Source of the DNA: Salegentibacter sp. R32
GTDB lineage: Bacteria; Bacteroidota; Bacteroidia; Flavobacteriales; Flavobacteriaceae
Length of the DNA: 36,955 nucleotides
Direction of reading: 5' to 3'
NCBI RefSeq assembly: GCF_008692195.1
Contig: NZ_RXOM01000029.1
Coordinates: forward strand, 1-36,955
A program made the translations under genes and the position numbers. Below, in pieces: positions 24,299 to 33,200 of the stretch (positions within the stretch are counted from its first letter, which is position 1; the number at the start of each line of letters is the position of its first letter). The notes beneath the pieces are model-generated. The model was not told the origin of the DNA. It saw nothing but the letters and a program-made list of their open reading frames with translations, and searched no databases.

Positions 24299-24434
24299 GG
24301 TGCTAACGGTCTTGTATAACAATCAGTTGCGGATTGATTAAAAACTAAGATAGCTAAAATTATGGACTTTTATGCTTGCGCGGTTGTGTCCGCAGGACAC
24401 AAAGCCGCAATTGTTGTTATACGGTGTTGTAAAC
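24299..24434. repeat. attC-like palindrome F
   Basis: The left box GGTGCTAAC (24299-24307) is the exact complement of GTTAGCACC at 23339-23347. The right box GTTGTAAAC (24426-24434) opens the next cassette. It shares nearly the whole sequence of sites A and E, including the perfect inner stem and apex hairpin. Confidence 0.85.
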
Positions 24435-24440
24435 TGGCTT

Positions 24441-24944
24441 TTATTCAATTGTTCCATTAAAAGTTTTAGACTCACTGTATACCGTAATTCCAAAAAGATT
24501 CCATTTCAAAATTCCGTTAGCAAAAAATTCGGCTTTTCCACTGGAATTCAATTTTTTTGTATCAATTGATTTAAATTCCCACACATAACCACTCACAAGT
24601 CCAGTCAAAAAACTGTTACTTTCAATTGGGATATATTGATTTTCTTCTATCGAATATTTTATAAGCATATTTATATCAAAAGTCCAATTGTCCTCCAATT
24701 TTACTTGTTTTATTGCTGAGTTGTTTTTTCTATTATAATCTTCAGTTATTGAAATTCGATTGGAATTTTTCTCAGAATCGGAAGCTGAAATTATTTGAAC
24801 AATTCCGATTACCATAATGAAAATTGAGACAACTTTAAATTGTGGTTTAAATATTTTCTTTCCTTTTGCAATAAATCCAACAATCAGATAAAGAAAGTAA
24901 ATAACAATTATTCCGTTTATTATTGACCAAATTAAATGTATCAT
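24441..24944 (-). CDS. Small membrane-anchored protein of unknown function
   Basis: A 167-residue protein. Two hydrophobic helices (about 5-27 and 38-54) are followed by a soluble domain of about 110 residues with alternating strands (NWTFDINMLIKYSIEENQYI, GLVSGYVWEFKSID). The soluble part is probably outside the cytoplasm or in the periplasm. It is the only gene of its cassette, with the stop six bases from the site box. No family is recognised. Confidence 0.7.
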   Translation of the reverse strand: MIHLIWSIINGIIVIYFLYLIVGFIAKGKKIFKPQFKVVSIFIMVIGIVQIISASDSEKNSNRISITEDYNRKNNSAIKQVKLEDNWTFDINMLIKYSIEENQYIPIESNSFLTGLVSGYVWEFKSIDTKKLNSSGKAEFFANGILKWNLFGITVYSESKTFNGTIE

Positions 24945-24963
24945 AGTTTTCGTTTTTTAGCTT

Positions 24964-25097
24964 GTTTACAACGGTTTGGCTATGAGCAGTTGGGGATTTT
25001 TTCTCTTACTTTTCAGATTAACACAAACCTTTATTTTTTGCTTTAATTTTCATTTAAGCACTTAAACCCCAATTGCTTATAGCCGTTGTTGTAAGGC
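24964..25097. repeat. attC-like palindrome G (second subfamily)
   Basis: The left box GTTTACAAC (24964-24972) complements GTTGTAAAC at 24426-24434. The right box GTTGTAAGGC (25088-25097) opens the next cassette. The inner stem GGCTATGAGCAGTTGGGG pairs with CCCCAATTGCTTATAGCC with two mismatches. Unpaired spacers are GGTTT and GTT. Sites G, H and I share this stem and lack the GTATAAC stem of the other group. Confidence 0.85.
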
Positions 25098-25100
25098 GTT

Positions 25101-26099
25101 TTATTTATTCATTAATAGTTCTTCAATTTCTTTCATTTCGTAGCAAAGCCTACAAGGTTTCAAATTATAATCTTCCAAAAAGATTTCATTGAAAGTACTT
25201 GTACTGTAATTATATGTCCATTTAAAATATTCGGACAATAATCTCATAGCTTGTTTTTTTAAGTTGAGATGTGCTTGCCAAAATCCTTTAAGTCTTTCAA
25301 TTCCATAATTTTTCACAAATTCAGGACTGACTTCTTTTAAATATCCATTTTGAATACTTTCATCGATAAATTCAACTATTGATTGATTATCTCGATGAAT
25401 CAAGAAGTCATATTTTGATAGATTTTGCATTGTCTTGCTGTTGCACAAATAATCTCTTCCTTTTATTAATTCAATGATTTTGTCAAGAAATGAGTCGTAG
25501 TCGAATGATTTTTCCGTGTGCTTTATTCCTTTCGTTTTCTTCTCAATGTACCACTTAAATTGTCCTTTGTCTGATTGACTAATTAATATTTTGTCAATCT
25601 CAAATTTTTCTGGAAATGTTGCATTAAAATCAGTAGTCAAAATATGGTCATTTATTTCTCCTTTCTCATATCTTTCTACAGTATAGTTTTTTAGCTTAAA
25701 CCAATTCCTAATTTCAGATACAATTTTTTTGTGCTTTTCCTTGTCCGTTTCTTCCAACCTTACTACAGGTTCAGGCATAAAAAAGTTTTTAAATCCTCTA
25801 CTTAAAGCCTCACAAGTATAATCCTTATGATATTTTACATTTCCCTCAATTGACAGAACAAAATTTAAGTTGTCTTCTCTTTCGGGAACCTCTTGATAAA
25901 CCAAAACATCTCTATTTTCTCCACTTAACAACATTTTTTCTGCCAATAATTTTTTCAATTCCAGTTGGTTGAAGAAGTAATAAAGATAATCGTTATCAAA
26001 AATATTAGTTTTAAAAAACTGTTGGTCAATTCGGTCGATATCCTTGATTTCAACTCTCTCTATTAATTGACGATATGAATATTCTGTTAAAAATGCCAT
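25101..26099 (-). CDS. Cassette protein of unknown function, 332 residues
   Basis: A soluble, charged protein (MAFLTEYSYRQLIERVEIKD). The middle includes a possible nuclease-like strand pattern (LTTDFNATFPEKFEIDKILI, then FKWYIEKKTKG). The C-terminus has LKPCRLCYEMKEIEELL, with a CxxC pair that could bind metal. None of these identifies the family. It fills its cassette: start 14 bases from one box and stop three bases from the other. The size and lone position resemble single-gene defence cassettes, but this is speculation. Confidence 0.7.
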   Translation of the reverse strand: MAFLTEYSYRQLIERVEIKDIDRIDQQFFKTNIFDNDYLYYFFNQLELKKLLAEKMLLSGENRDVLVYQEVPEREDNLNFVLSIEGNVKYHKDYTCEALSRGFKNFFMPEPVVRLEETDKEKHKKIVSEIRNWFKLKNYTVERYEKGEINDHILTTDFNATFPEKFEIDKILISQSDKGQFKWYIEKKTKGIKHTEKSFDYDSFLDKIIELIKGRDYLCNSKTMQNLSKYDFLIHRDNQSIVEFIDESIQNGYLKEVSPEFVKNYGIERLKGFWQAHLNLKKQAMRLLSEYFKWTYNYSTSTFNEIFLEDYNLKPCRLCYEMKEIEELLMNK

Positions 26100-26113
26100 T
26101 TGGTTGGTTAAAT

Positions 26114-26251
26114 GCCTTACAACGTTCCGCGGCTATGCGCCGGGCGGGGCTTTTACCCGGAATTGTTCTTTTGAAAACGAGCATTTCTCGCATCCGTAAT
26201 CTGTCAACCGAAGACGGGTTTCCCGCCTGGCGCATAGCCGCTGTTGGGCGT
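26114..26251. repeat. attC-like palindrome H (GC-rich)
   Basis: The left box GCCTTACAAC (26114-26123) complements GTTGTAAGGC at 25088-25097. The right box GTTGGGCGT (26243-26251) opens the DUF1259 cassette. The inner stem GCGGCTATGCGCCGGGCGGG pairs with CCCGCCTGGCGCATAGCCGC with one mismatch, the longest and most GC-rich stem in the array. Its composition is unlike the AT-rich surroundings, suggesting that this site came from a donor of higher GC content. Confidence 0.88.
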
Positions 26252-26265
26252 TCGTATTTTTTATC

Positions 26266-27222
26266 CTACATTTTTTCATTTTTTACCCCTGTCTTGTCTA
26301 AGGCTTCTCTTAATCCTTTAGCCAATTTTTCTACGGGTCCAACACCCCAATAATGTAGAAAGAAAATTCTTGGGTTTTCGTGAACCATATGATTATGAAG
26401 AGCAACTACTTCAATATCATTTTCAATCAAAGCCTTTATTACTGGGGCTACTTCATCAGCAAGCATCGTAAAATCCCCTGCTACCGCTGCCTTTTCATTT
26501 GTTCCTTGCCAACTTGCCCAAGTATTAAAACCTAAAAATGTACTAACTGGTGCACCGTGTTCTTTTAAATTCACATCTGGCCGACCGATAGTGATTTTAT
26601 ATACTCCTTTATTCATAGTTCCGCTATATCCCAAAATGCTATCAATCAACTTTGTGTCAAGAGTATTTTGCACTGTTGAAATAGTTGCACTTGATGGATT
26701 AGCACCTCTTATTTCAGTTACTTTATCAAAAACAGCTTTGACACTTTTAGCTAATTTTTTTTCATCGCCCATTCCCCCAATATGCATATACATCACATCA
26801 GGCTCATTTCGGACAAAGTGATTGTGAATTGCTGTTATTGTTAACCCTTGTTTTATTATTTCTTGCTGTACTGGTTTTAAGTCTTTTTCCGTAACAACAA
26901 TATCTCCCATAACCATAGGTTTTCCCGAAGTTGGGGCGAATGCAGCCCAGCTTCCTAATCCCATAGGAGGAATGATTTTGAAACCATCGACCATTACATT
27001 CAAGTCATTTTGAGGAACTGTAACTTTGAATTGTCCGTCTTTTTCTTTTCCTTCCATCCCAAACACCGATTTTAAAGATTCAATATCAAGCTCCTTTAAT
27101 TCATCGTTATTTTCCAAAAGCTTTCCAGTCGATTCTTTTGAATCGTTTTTCTTTGTAGATTGTTCGCAACCAAAAGCAATTAAAGAGGTTACTACTATTA
27201 AATAAATGCATACTTTTTTCAT
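26266..27222 (-). CDS. DUF1259 domain lipoprotein (LppY/LpqO-like)
   Basis: A 318-residue protein. A lipoprotein signal (MKKVCIYLIVVTSLIAFGC, lipidated Cys at 19) leads to an acidic linker and two copies of the DUF1259 unit. The hallmark motifs are ITAIHNHFVRNEPDVMYMH in the first copy and VVALHNHMVHENPRIFFLHY in the second, with GLGSWAAFAP and GFNTWASWQG as matching halves. The His-rich motifs suggest metal binding, but the function of the family is not established. It should be anchored in the membrane facing the periplasm or the outside. It is the only gene of its cassette. Confidence 0.93.
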   Translation of the reverse strand: MKKVCIYLIVVTSLIAFGCEQSTKKNDSKESTGKLLENNDELKELDIESLKSVFGMEGKEKDGQFKVTVPQNDLNVMVDGFKIIPPMGLGSWAAFAPTSGKPMVMGDIVVTEKDLKPVQQEIIKQGLTITAIHNHFVRNEPDVMYMHIGGMGDEKKLAKSVKAVFDKVTEIRGANPSSATISTVQNTLDTKLIDSILGYSGTMNKGVYKITIGRPDVNLKEHGAPVSTFLGFNTWASWQGTNEKAAVAGDFTMLADEVAPVIKALIENDIEVVALHNHMVHENPRIFFLHYWGVGPVEKLAKGLREALDKTGVKNEKM

Positions 27223-27263
27223 AATTCAGTTTTTTTGTTAAAATTTCAGTTCTTTTCAATATG

Positions 27264-27398
27264 ACGCCCAACGGTTTCGGCTATGAGTAGTTGCGTGGTT
27301 TAGCACTTAACATTGCAAGTACACACGAAACTGAAAATCCGTGAGGATTTTCAGAAGTAGGCGGGAACAAGCAATTACTTATAGCCATTGTTAGCAAC
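27264..27398. repeat. attC-like palindrome I (second subfamily)
   Basis: The left box ACGCCCAAC (27264-27272) complements GTTGGGCGT at 26243-26251. The right box GTTAGCAAC (27390-27398) opens the next cassette. The inner stem GGCTATGAGTAGTTGCG pairs with CAATTACTTATAGCC with two mismatches. An apex hairpin, TGAAAATCC-GTGA-GGATTTTCA (27331-27352), is perfect. Confidence 0.85.
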
Positions 27399-27414
27399 AG
27401 TAATTGTTTGTACT

Positions 27415-27726
27415 TTAGAAATTTTTCAAGTTACCTAATCCAGCACGTATTCTCATTTCATTCCTCACTTTGTCTACTCTTCGAGAAAAGGAAAATCCTT
27501 TGGAGTCAATTGCTTGAAGTATGATTTTACATAGTTCGTATTTTCTTTCAAGTTCTAGCTCAACCAAAAGTTCAGATAATTCAAAGACTTGCTCTGAATT
27601 AATCATATACTTCACTTCATCTGGAACAGACATATAACTTACAAAATTTTCTTCTTTTCTATGTCTCAAGAATGGTCTAATTACAAAGAAATAAATTAGA
27701 CCCAAGATAATAATTACCCAAATCAT
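27415..27726 (-). CDS. Small membrane-anchored protein of unknown function
   Basis: A 103-residue protein with one N-terminal membrane helix (MIWVIIILGLIYFFVIRPFL), then a basic turn (RHRKEE) that places the rest in the cytoplasm. The cytoplasmic part is helical and charged (FELSELLVELELERKYELCK). It starts one base after the stop of the 147-residue gene, so the two are co-translated. No family is recognised. Confidence 0.65.
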   Translation of the reverse strand: MIWVIIILGLIYFFVIRPFLRHRKEENFVSYMSVPDEVKYMINSEQVFELSELLVELELERKYELCKIILQAIDSKGFSFSRRVDKVRNEMRIRAGLGNLKNF

Positions 27727-27727
27727 T

Positions 27728-28171
27728 TTATTTATAATTTTTTTCTAATTCATCATATATTTCGCCTAATTTTTTACAAATATCACACATACGCATCCAT
27801 ACTGAATCGTGCATTATTTCAGTTAGTTTATCGTTCGTACCTTTAGCCAAAAAAATAGGCAAATAATTTTCAGACCAATGATTTAATAAGATTATTGATG
27901 AGTAATATAAATAATCATTTTTCTTTTCAAGTTCCGAAGCATTAAAATCTTCACAATAAGTAGTGATATTTATGTAATCAATTTTCATTATTGTCTCCAT
28001 TAATTGTTCAGCTTGTGGTAGATTTACTATGTCGCATTGTTTCAACATTTGTTGGGAATGAAAACTATTTTCAACTTTTTCTTTCAAGATGTTGAAATTA
28101 TTGCTTCCATATTGTTCTTTAAAAAGATCAAATGCTTTATTATTGGCATTTTTAAAAAAAAATTCTGTCAT
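27728..28171 (-). CDS. Protein of unknown function, first gene of a two-gene cassette
   Basis: A 147-residue soluble, helical, acidic protein (MTEFFFKNANNKAFDLFKEQ... ending EIYDELEKNYK) with two CxxC-like spacings of cysteines late in the chain (MCDICKKL). I recognise no family. It is coupled to the downstream membrane-anchored gene, which suggests that the pair acts together at the membrane. Confidence 0.65.
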   Translation of the reverse strand: MTEFFFKNANNKAFDLFKEQYGSNNFNILKEKVENSFHSQQMLKQCDIVNLPQAEQLMETIMKIDYINITTYCEDFNASELEKKNDYLYYSSIILLNHWSENYLPIFLAKGTNDKLTEIMHDSVWMRMCDICKKLGEIYDELEKNYK

Positions 28172-28188
28172 AGTTCTGTTCTTTTATT

Positions 28189-28326
28189 GTTGCTAACGGT
28201 CTTGTATAATTTCCCAGCTAAGGGAATTTGGGAAATAAAGATAGTAAAAAGAACTGACTTTGACGCGTGAGCGTCTGTGTCCGCAGGACACAAAACCTTA
28301 GTTGGAATTATACGTTGTTGGCAAAT
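28189..28326. repeat. attC-like palindrome J
   Basis: The left box GTTGCTAAC (28189-28197) complements GTTAGCAAC at 27390-27398. The right box GTTGGCAAAT (28317-28326) opens the next cassette. The stem TTGTATAATTTCCCAGC... pairs with CCTTAGTTGGAATTATAC, and the apex shares the GTGTCC-GCA-GGACAC hairpin with sites A, E and F. Confidence 0.85.
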
Positions 28327-28329
28327 GTT

Positions 28330-28890
28330 TTATAATCTTAATTTATATTTAATTCCGGTTTCCCTAAAAGTGTAGCTTTCTGAATTTACTGAAGTTACAA
28401 TTGCATGTTGATTTACATATAAAGAAACTTCATTACGATTATCAGAATATGTTTTCTCGAAAGATTTGCTCACAATTTCTTCGTTTATTTTTGGAAAAAA
28501 ATTACTTGTAGGGCTATCATTACTTTTTATAAGTTTATATCCATTTTTTTTTAAATTCAATATGATATTTTTATAAATTTCGTTTTCTTTTGTACTAAAA
28601 GTAATATCATTTAATTCTATTTCTTCATATATAGTTACGGTTATTGTTGCAATTACGTTATTTAAGTAATTTTCTTTTGTAAAAGTGTAGAGTTTGTGAG
28701 CTCCAAATGGATTCCACATACTTTTTTCAACATTGTCTATATCGCTTAATATCCAATTGTTTAAAGCTAATTCTTCTTCAATTTGACCAATGTTTGAATT
28801 TTTAAAATTCAATAAATTCTTAATGCCAATCGATTGGGAAAAACATATTGTCGTAAATAGTAAAAATAAGCAGAGTATAATTTTTTTCAT
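28330..28890 (-). CDS. Secreted protein of unknown function
   Basis: A 186-residue protein with a clear Sec signal peptide (MKKIILCLFLLFTTICFSQS, cleavage near residue 19). The mature part is a mixed alpha/beta domain (HKLYTFTKENYLNNVIATIT, NEVSLYVNQHAIVTSVNSES) without recognised motifs. It should be periplasmic or exported. It is the second gene of its cassette, 42 bases after the DUF3761-like gene. Confidence 0.7.
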   Translation of the reverse strand: MKKIILCLFLLFTTICFSQSIGIKNLLNFKNSNIGQIEEELALNNWILSDIDNVEKSMWNPFGAHKLYTFTKENYLNNVIATITVTIYEEIELNDITFSTKENEIYKNIILNLKKNGYKLIKSNDSPTSNFFPKINEEIVSKSFEKTYSDNRNEVSLYVNQHAIVTSVNSESYTFRETGIKYKLRL

Positions 28891-28932
28891 AATATTTAAT
28901 TTTAATAAATCTACTTAGAGATTTACAGGGTT

Positions 28933-29334
28933 TTATTCATATATCCATTCTTTTACTCCTCCATGATGAGAACAAGCTCCTCTACCAGTAGCTTTAGATG
29001 TAGTTCCGTCGTTACAAATAGCACCGACTCTTATTCGGTTTATTTTTTTGTATTTATAGTTAGAATATTGTTTATATTTTCTTTGACTTTTATTTTTATC
29101 GTAAGTGTTGTTTTTTATTTTGTATGAATAATTATCAGAATTATAAGTTCGATTATTATCAACTTGTTCATAATCATTTCTTGATTTTTCAATTTTTTTA
29201 TTAGATGGTTTGGAATTCAAACCTAAATATCCAAAAATTATTATACAACCAAGAAAGAAGGTTTTCCATTCTCCTAAAATTTTGATAATGATATATAAAA
29301 TCATCCCAGTAATTAATATTAATATATAACCCAT
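28933..29334 (-). CDS. Membrane protein with a C-terminal DUF3761-like domain
   Basis: A 133-residue protein with two close hydrophobic helices (about 2-19 and 25-40), an Asn/Tyr/Lys-rich linker and a short C-terminal domain. The domain reads VGAICNDGTTSKATGRGACS followed by HHGGV (C107, C121, H123, H124), the CxDGT...GACSxHGGV signature of DUF3761. This small domain is often found at the C-terminus of secreted or membrane proteins and probably binds metal or forms a disulphide; its function is not known. Confidence 0.78.
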   Translation of the reverse strand: MGYILILITGMILYIIIKILGEWKTFFLGCIIIFGYLGLNSKPSNKKIEKSRNDYEQVDNNRTYNSDNYSYKIKNNTYDKNKSQRKYKQYSNYKYKKINRIRVGAICNDGTTSKATGRGACSHHGGVKEWIYE

Positions 29335-29408
29335 AGCTTGACTCTTGTTTATTTAGATAATTATCTATTTAATTACATAGGTAATAATAATCTTTATTAG
29401 TAATGAAT

Positions 29409-29544
29409 ATTTGCCAACGTCTAGTATATGAAAAGTAGGCGATTTTGAAGCACTAAATTTTCAGTTAAGCACTGAGTTTGATACGAGCCGTAACCCTTGA
29501 TTTTACTGCTATTTCGCCTATTTTTTATATACATTGTTACCTGC
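29409..29544. repeat. attC-like palindrome K
   Basis: The left box ATTTGCCAAC (29409-29418) complements GTTGGCAAAT at 28317-28326. The right box GTTACCTGC (29536-29544) opens the 7.2 kb cassette and is matched by GCAGGTAAC at 36687-36695. The stem AGTATATGAAAAGTAGGCGA pairs with the TCGCCTATTTTTTATATAC segment. Confidence 0.8.
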
Positions 29545-29566
29545 TGGCTTTATTTTTTTCGTCTGT

Positions 29567-29644
29567 CTGTCAGCGTTGGCAAAGGCATACTCTTTTGCAA
29601 TTTTTGGCTTTAGTATTGGCTTGTGCGAATTGCAAATGTGTATG
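29567..29644 (+). repeat. Imperfect direct repeat flanking the large restriction cassette (left copy)
   Basis: This stretch (CTGTCAGCGTTGGCAAAGG, then CTCTTTTGCAATTTTTGG and TTGGCTTGTG) aligns with 36584-36662 (CTGTCAGAGCGTTGGAAAA, CTCTTTTGGTTTTTTC, TTGGCTTTTGTG), with several gaps. The two copies lie just inside the two attC-like boxes of the cassette and enclose the three coding genes. Confidence 0.45.
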
Positions 29645-29663
29645 GCTTTTAGTGTTGGCATTG

Positions 29664-30266
29664 TCAGTTGGAAATGTTTGTGAAATCAAATATCAAATGT
29701 TTTAATATACCAATTTCAGAATGATTAGATTCGTAATAGGATTTTAATAATTTTTCCTGTTTGTGGTTCAATACTTCTGTTTCTCTCTTGTCTTTTTTCA
29801 ACAAAGTATTAATTCCTTCTACAGTTTCGTTTATTTTGCCTTCTACCAAATAACCAATTAAACTACCATTTTCATACTTTTTAGAAGTAAAGTTGTTAAT
29901 TCCTGTATTAATATATCTGCGTTTTAATGCTGAATCATTTTGTTTTAGATTCTTTGCTTCAAAAAAATAGTCATATTCATTGCTTTTAGCAAATGTGGTT
30001 AATCTAAAGTCTATTCTTGGGAATTTATCAGCAAAGCCTTTCACTTTTGAAATGTTCTTTGGAATATGAGCCTCTACATTGCTTGAAACCTTCCATTTAA
30101 TTCTTAAAGGGTTTTCTTTTATATGTTTGTGTATTTCAGAAGAAATATCATTTTCATTCCAATTCAATTGTATTGTTTTTTCATTTAAAGAGGCTTGGTA
30201 GGCTTCTATGATTAACCGAAAACAACGTTGCTCAAAAGCTTTTTTATAATTGATTTTGTATGTCAT
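29664..30266 (-). CDS. Putative PD-(D/E)xK restriction nuclease
   Basis: A 200-residue protein. The segment FPRIDFRLTTF followed by YDYFFEAKNL supplies the D86...E103-x-K105 triad of PD-(D/E)xK nucleases, with a helical N-terminus providing a possible E44. It starts four bases after the stop of the 1023-residue methylase gene. The natural reading is the nuclease partner of that methylase in a split restriction-modification system. A specificity or control role is possible if the fold is inactive, but the catalytic residues look intact. Confidence 0.65.
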   Translation of the reverse strand: MTYKINYKKAFEQRCFRLIIEAYQASLNEKTIQLNWNENDISSEIHKHIKENPLRIKWKVSSNVEAHIPKNISKVKGFADKFPRIDFRLTTFAKSNEYDYFFEAKNLKQNDSALKRRYINTGINNFTSKKYENGSLIGYLVEGKINETVEGINTLLKKDKRETEVLNHKQEKLLKSYYESNHSEIGILKHLIFDFTNISN

Positions 30267-30270
30267 TCCG

Positions 30271-33200
30271 TTAATTCTCGTTTAATATTTCAAGAATCAA
30301 CTCGGAAGCATCTTCTATTGCCATTGATTTTGACCAAAATCTACGCTGATTTGGGCGAATGATAAAAATATCATCAGCTGTTTTGTAGTTCAGTTTTTTT
30401 CTAAAATAAATACTGTTTGCTTTTTCTTCCCACAAGTGTTGGTCAAGTTTTTTCAATTCTTGGTCAAGGTGTTCATTGGAAGTATGAATATCTTTTTTTA
30501 CATTCTCGTGCGAAAGTTTTATCATCATTAATGGCGAAAATCTATTGATGTTATAAATAGTAGCATTTACAAACAAATCTTGTCCATCAAGAAACTCGTT
30601 GAGTTCCTTGCTTATGATTTTACTATATTCTTTTATGTGATTTTGTAATATAGGGTATAATGCAGTTGATTTTTCTTTTTTGTGGAACAACTCAATACTG
30701 CTTAACAAATTCTGAATAGTATATCTATCATTTTCAGAAAAACTGCTAAAGATTATTTCATTAATCTCATTTTCTACCGATTTGTTAATAGTGTAAAATT
30801 CTTTATCGTAAAGACTATCATTAAACAATGTAATAATGTTTTCTATTTGTTTTTTATCTAGGTTTTTTAACAAAACAGGAGCTTCAAATAATTCTTTATG
30901 CTTGACTACATCTCTTTCAATTCCCCAACTAGATGTTGTTAAAAAAGCGAAGTATCGAATAAATTCTGAATTGAGATAAACTGTTAGTAACTTTAATAGT
31001 GATTCATCATTATTTTTTGAATAAATACCAACTATTCCTTTTGAATATGCACTTTTGTAGTCAACGAAAGAAGCTAGTAACGAAAGATGATTTTCATTAA
31101 CTTTTACACCTTCATTAAGCAAAATATGAGACACTTGGTAAGCTTCAACCTTTCCTAATCTTCTGAATTTGTCTGCATCAATTCTATTGCTTGGTTTTGG
31201 AGTATAATATTTTAAAATATTATCAGGGGTATGAATTGGTAACTTTTTTATTTCATTATTTGGTTTAACAGACGGTTTGCTAAGTTCAAAGCCAACGCCA
31301 TATTCTATATTATTTTTTTTGAAAAAATCTTTGATTGAAGTATTTGAAGATCTTAATTTTTGCAGCAAATCCCAATCGCTCATTCCGCCCCACATTGCAA
31401 TTTTCCAAATTTTTGTATCTGCCTTTTGACATTCTTCTCTAGGCAGATATTTTAAGTCAGTAAAATCAATGCTCAATCCATCAATTACATTCGATTTTAT
31501 AAATGTTTTTGGAGCATAATACGCAATTTTATCACTTGGCTTTTTAGGTAATTTTTTTTGATAATATACAATACTAATTGGTCCCGTAGCATCACTAAAT
31601 AACTGACCTCCAAAATTTTTATGGGCATTACGAAGAATAGAAAAGTTAAAAACCTTTTCTACATAACATTCTTTGAATAACCACTTTCTAAAATTCTGAT
31701 AAGTCCCACCTGTATTGGTTAAAACTTTTGTATTAAAAATCAATGCGATTTCTCCATTGGGTGCAAGCGTGGTGGCTTTATGTAAAAAAGGTAAAACCAT
31801 TTCCTTTGCAAAGCCTTCTTTTTGACAATAATTGCGAATAGAGTCAGACAATTCCTTAGTACCAAAAGGTGGATTCCCAACAATTAAATCATATTCATTC
31901 GTGTCTATTTCTTTATTATCTGCTATTGTATCTCTACAAAACAAATTATTCCCTTGCTCTTTTAGCGATTTATCATTGGGATTATTGATAAGGTTAGGCA
32001 AACGGTGCTTTTTCTTCTGCCATAAAGTTTTTGGGTCTAAACTATCAACCAAAGCCAAATACAAGCTAAATGCGGCTACTTTTATCGCTTGTGGGTGCAA
32101 TTCAACTCCAAAAATATTATCAGTTAGTAATTTTTTGAGTTTGTTAAAATCTGTAAGTCTTTCGTTATGATGATTTTCGTATCTCTTTACCAAACGTTTG
32201 AAACTTTCAACCAAAAAAATTCCCGAACCACAACTTGGGTCTAAAATTTTGACATTGTAGCTTTTCTCCGTTTTGTTAACAGGTAATTTTTCATTCAGAA
32301 TAAATTCAACCAATGCTGGTGGTGTGTAGTATGTTCCTGTTTTCTTTTTTAGTTCGGGGTCAGTTTTGAATAAAAAGTTTTCATATATCTCACTCAACAA
32401 TTCAATTTGGATAATACTAAAATCAAACAAACGCCAATTTTCAAAAAGTTGAATTTGCGGAGTATTGTCATTACCACTAATAAAACATTTTTTTATCAAT
32501 TGAAGCTGGTCGGCTGTAATTTGTTCATCATCTTCGATTGTAAAAACATTTCCGTTAAAATCGTCTTCCAAGCGTTTGAACAAATTATAAGTAGCTTCAA
32601 CGTTGTCTAAAATATTGAAATAGGAAGTAGCATCTTTTTTGTAAAGAGAATATAGTTTTTCATCCGTAGCACCTCTGTCTTCAAGATATAACAGAAATAA
32701 GGAACGAAGTATAATTTTATGGATAAATTCCTTTTTTAAACCTTGTTCTTCAAGTTGATTAGCGGTATTGACTAAACTTGAAACAAGGTATTTATCAACT
32801 CTGCGTTGCAATTTTATTTTGTCTCTGATAAACTGAGCCTCTTCTAATGTCCAAACAACACCTGAATCAATAGCAATTCTTGAAAAGAGTTTATTTAGCT
32901 CTTTAAGTTGTTGTTTATCTGAAAAATTATATGCTTTTATTTCAACTTTTTGGAGTTCTTTTTCAAAATCGAAATCCTCTTTGCTTTTAATAAGCGGTTT
33001 TTCTGAACAGTTGTAAATACGGATTTCGGTATCAGAATACACATAAAGAAACAGTACTTTTTTATAATTCCATACTTTTCTATGTATGTCGGCTATTTCC
33101 TCTAAAGTTTTTTCATCAAATAGACTAACTTTTTTTAGGAAAACAGCAGGAAAACTGTTTCCGTTGTTATCAGTATTGAAGTAAATGGAATCAATTTTAA

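Noticed and set aside
24296..24322. Nine-codon N-terminal extension of the six-helix membrane protein
   Set aside because: The extension lies in the attC-like site F and precedes a natural MNKIFRKF start with a membrane helix directly after it.
26050..26353. Open frames on both strands through the GC-rich palindrome H
   Set aside because: They arise because the GC-rich palindrome lacks stop codons; neither has a plausible product and both overlap supported genes at their ends.
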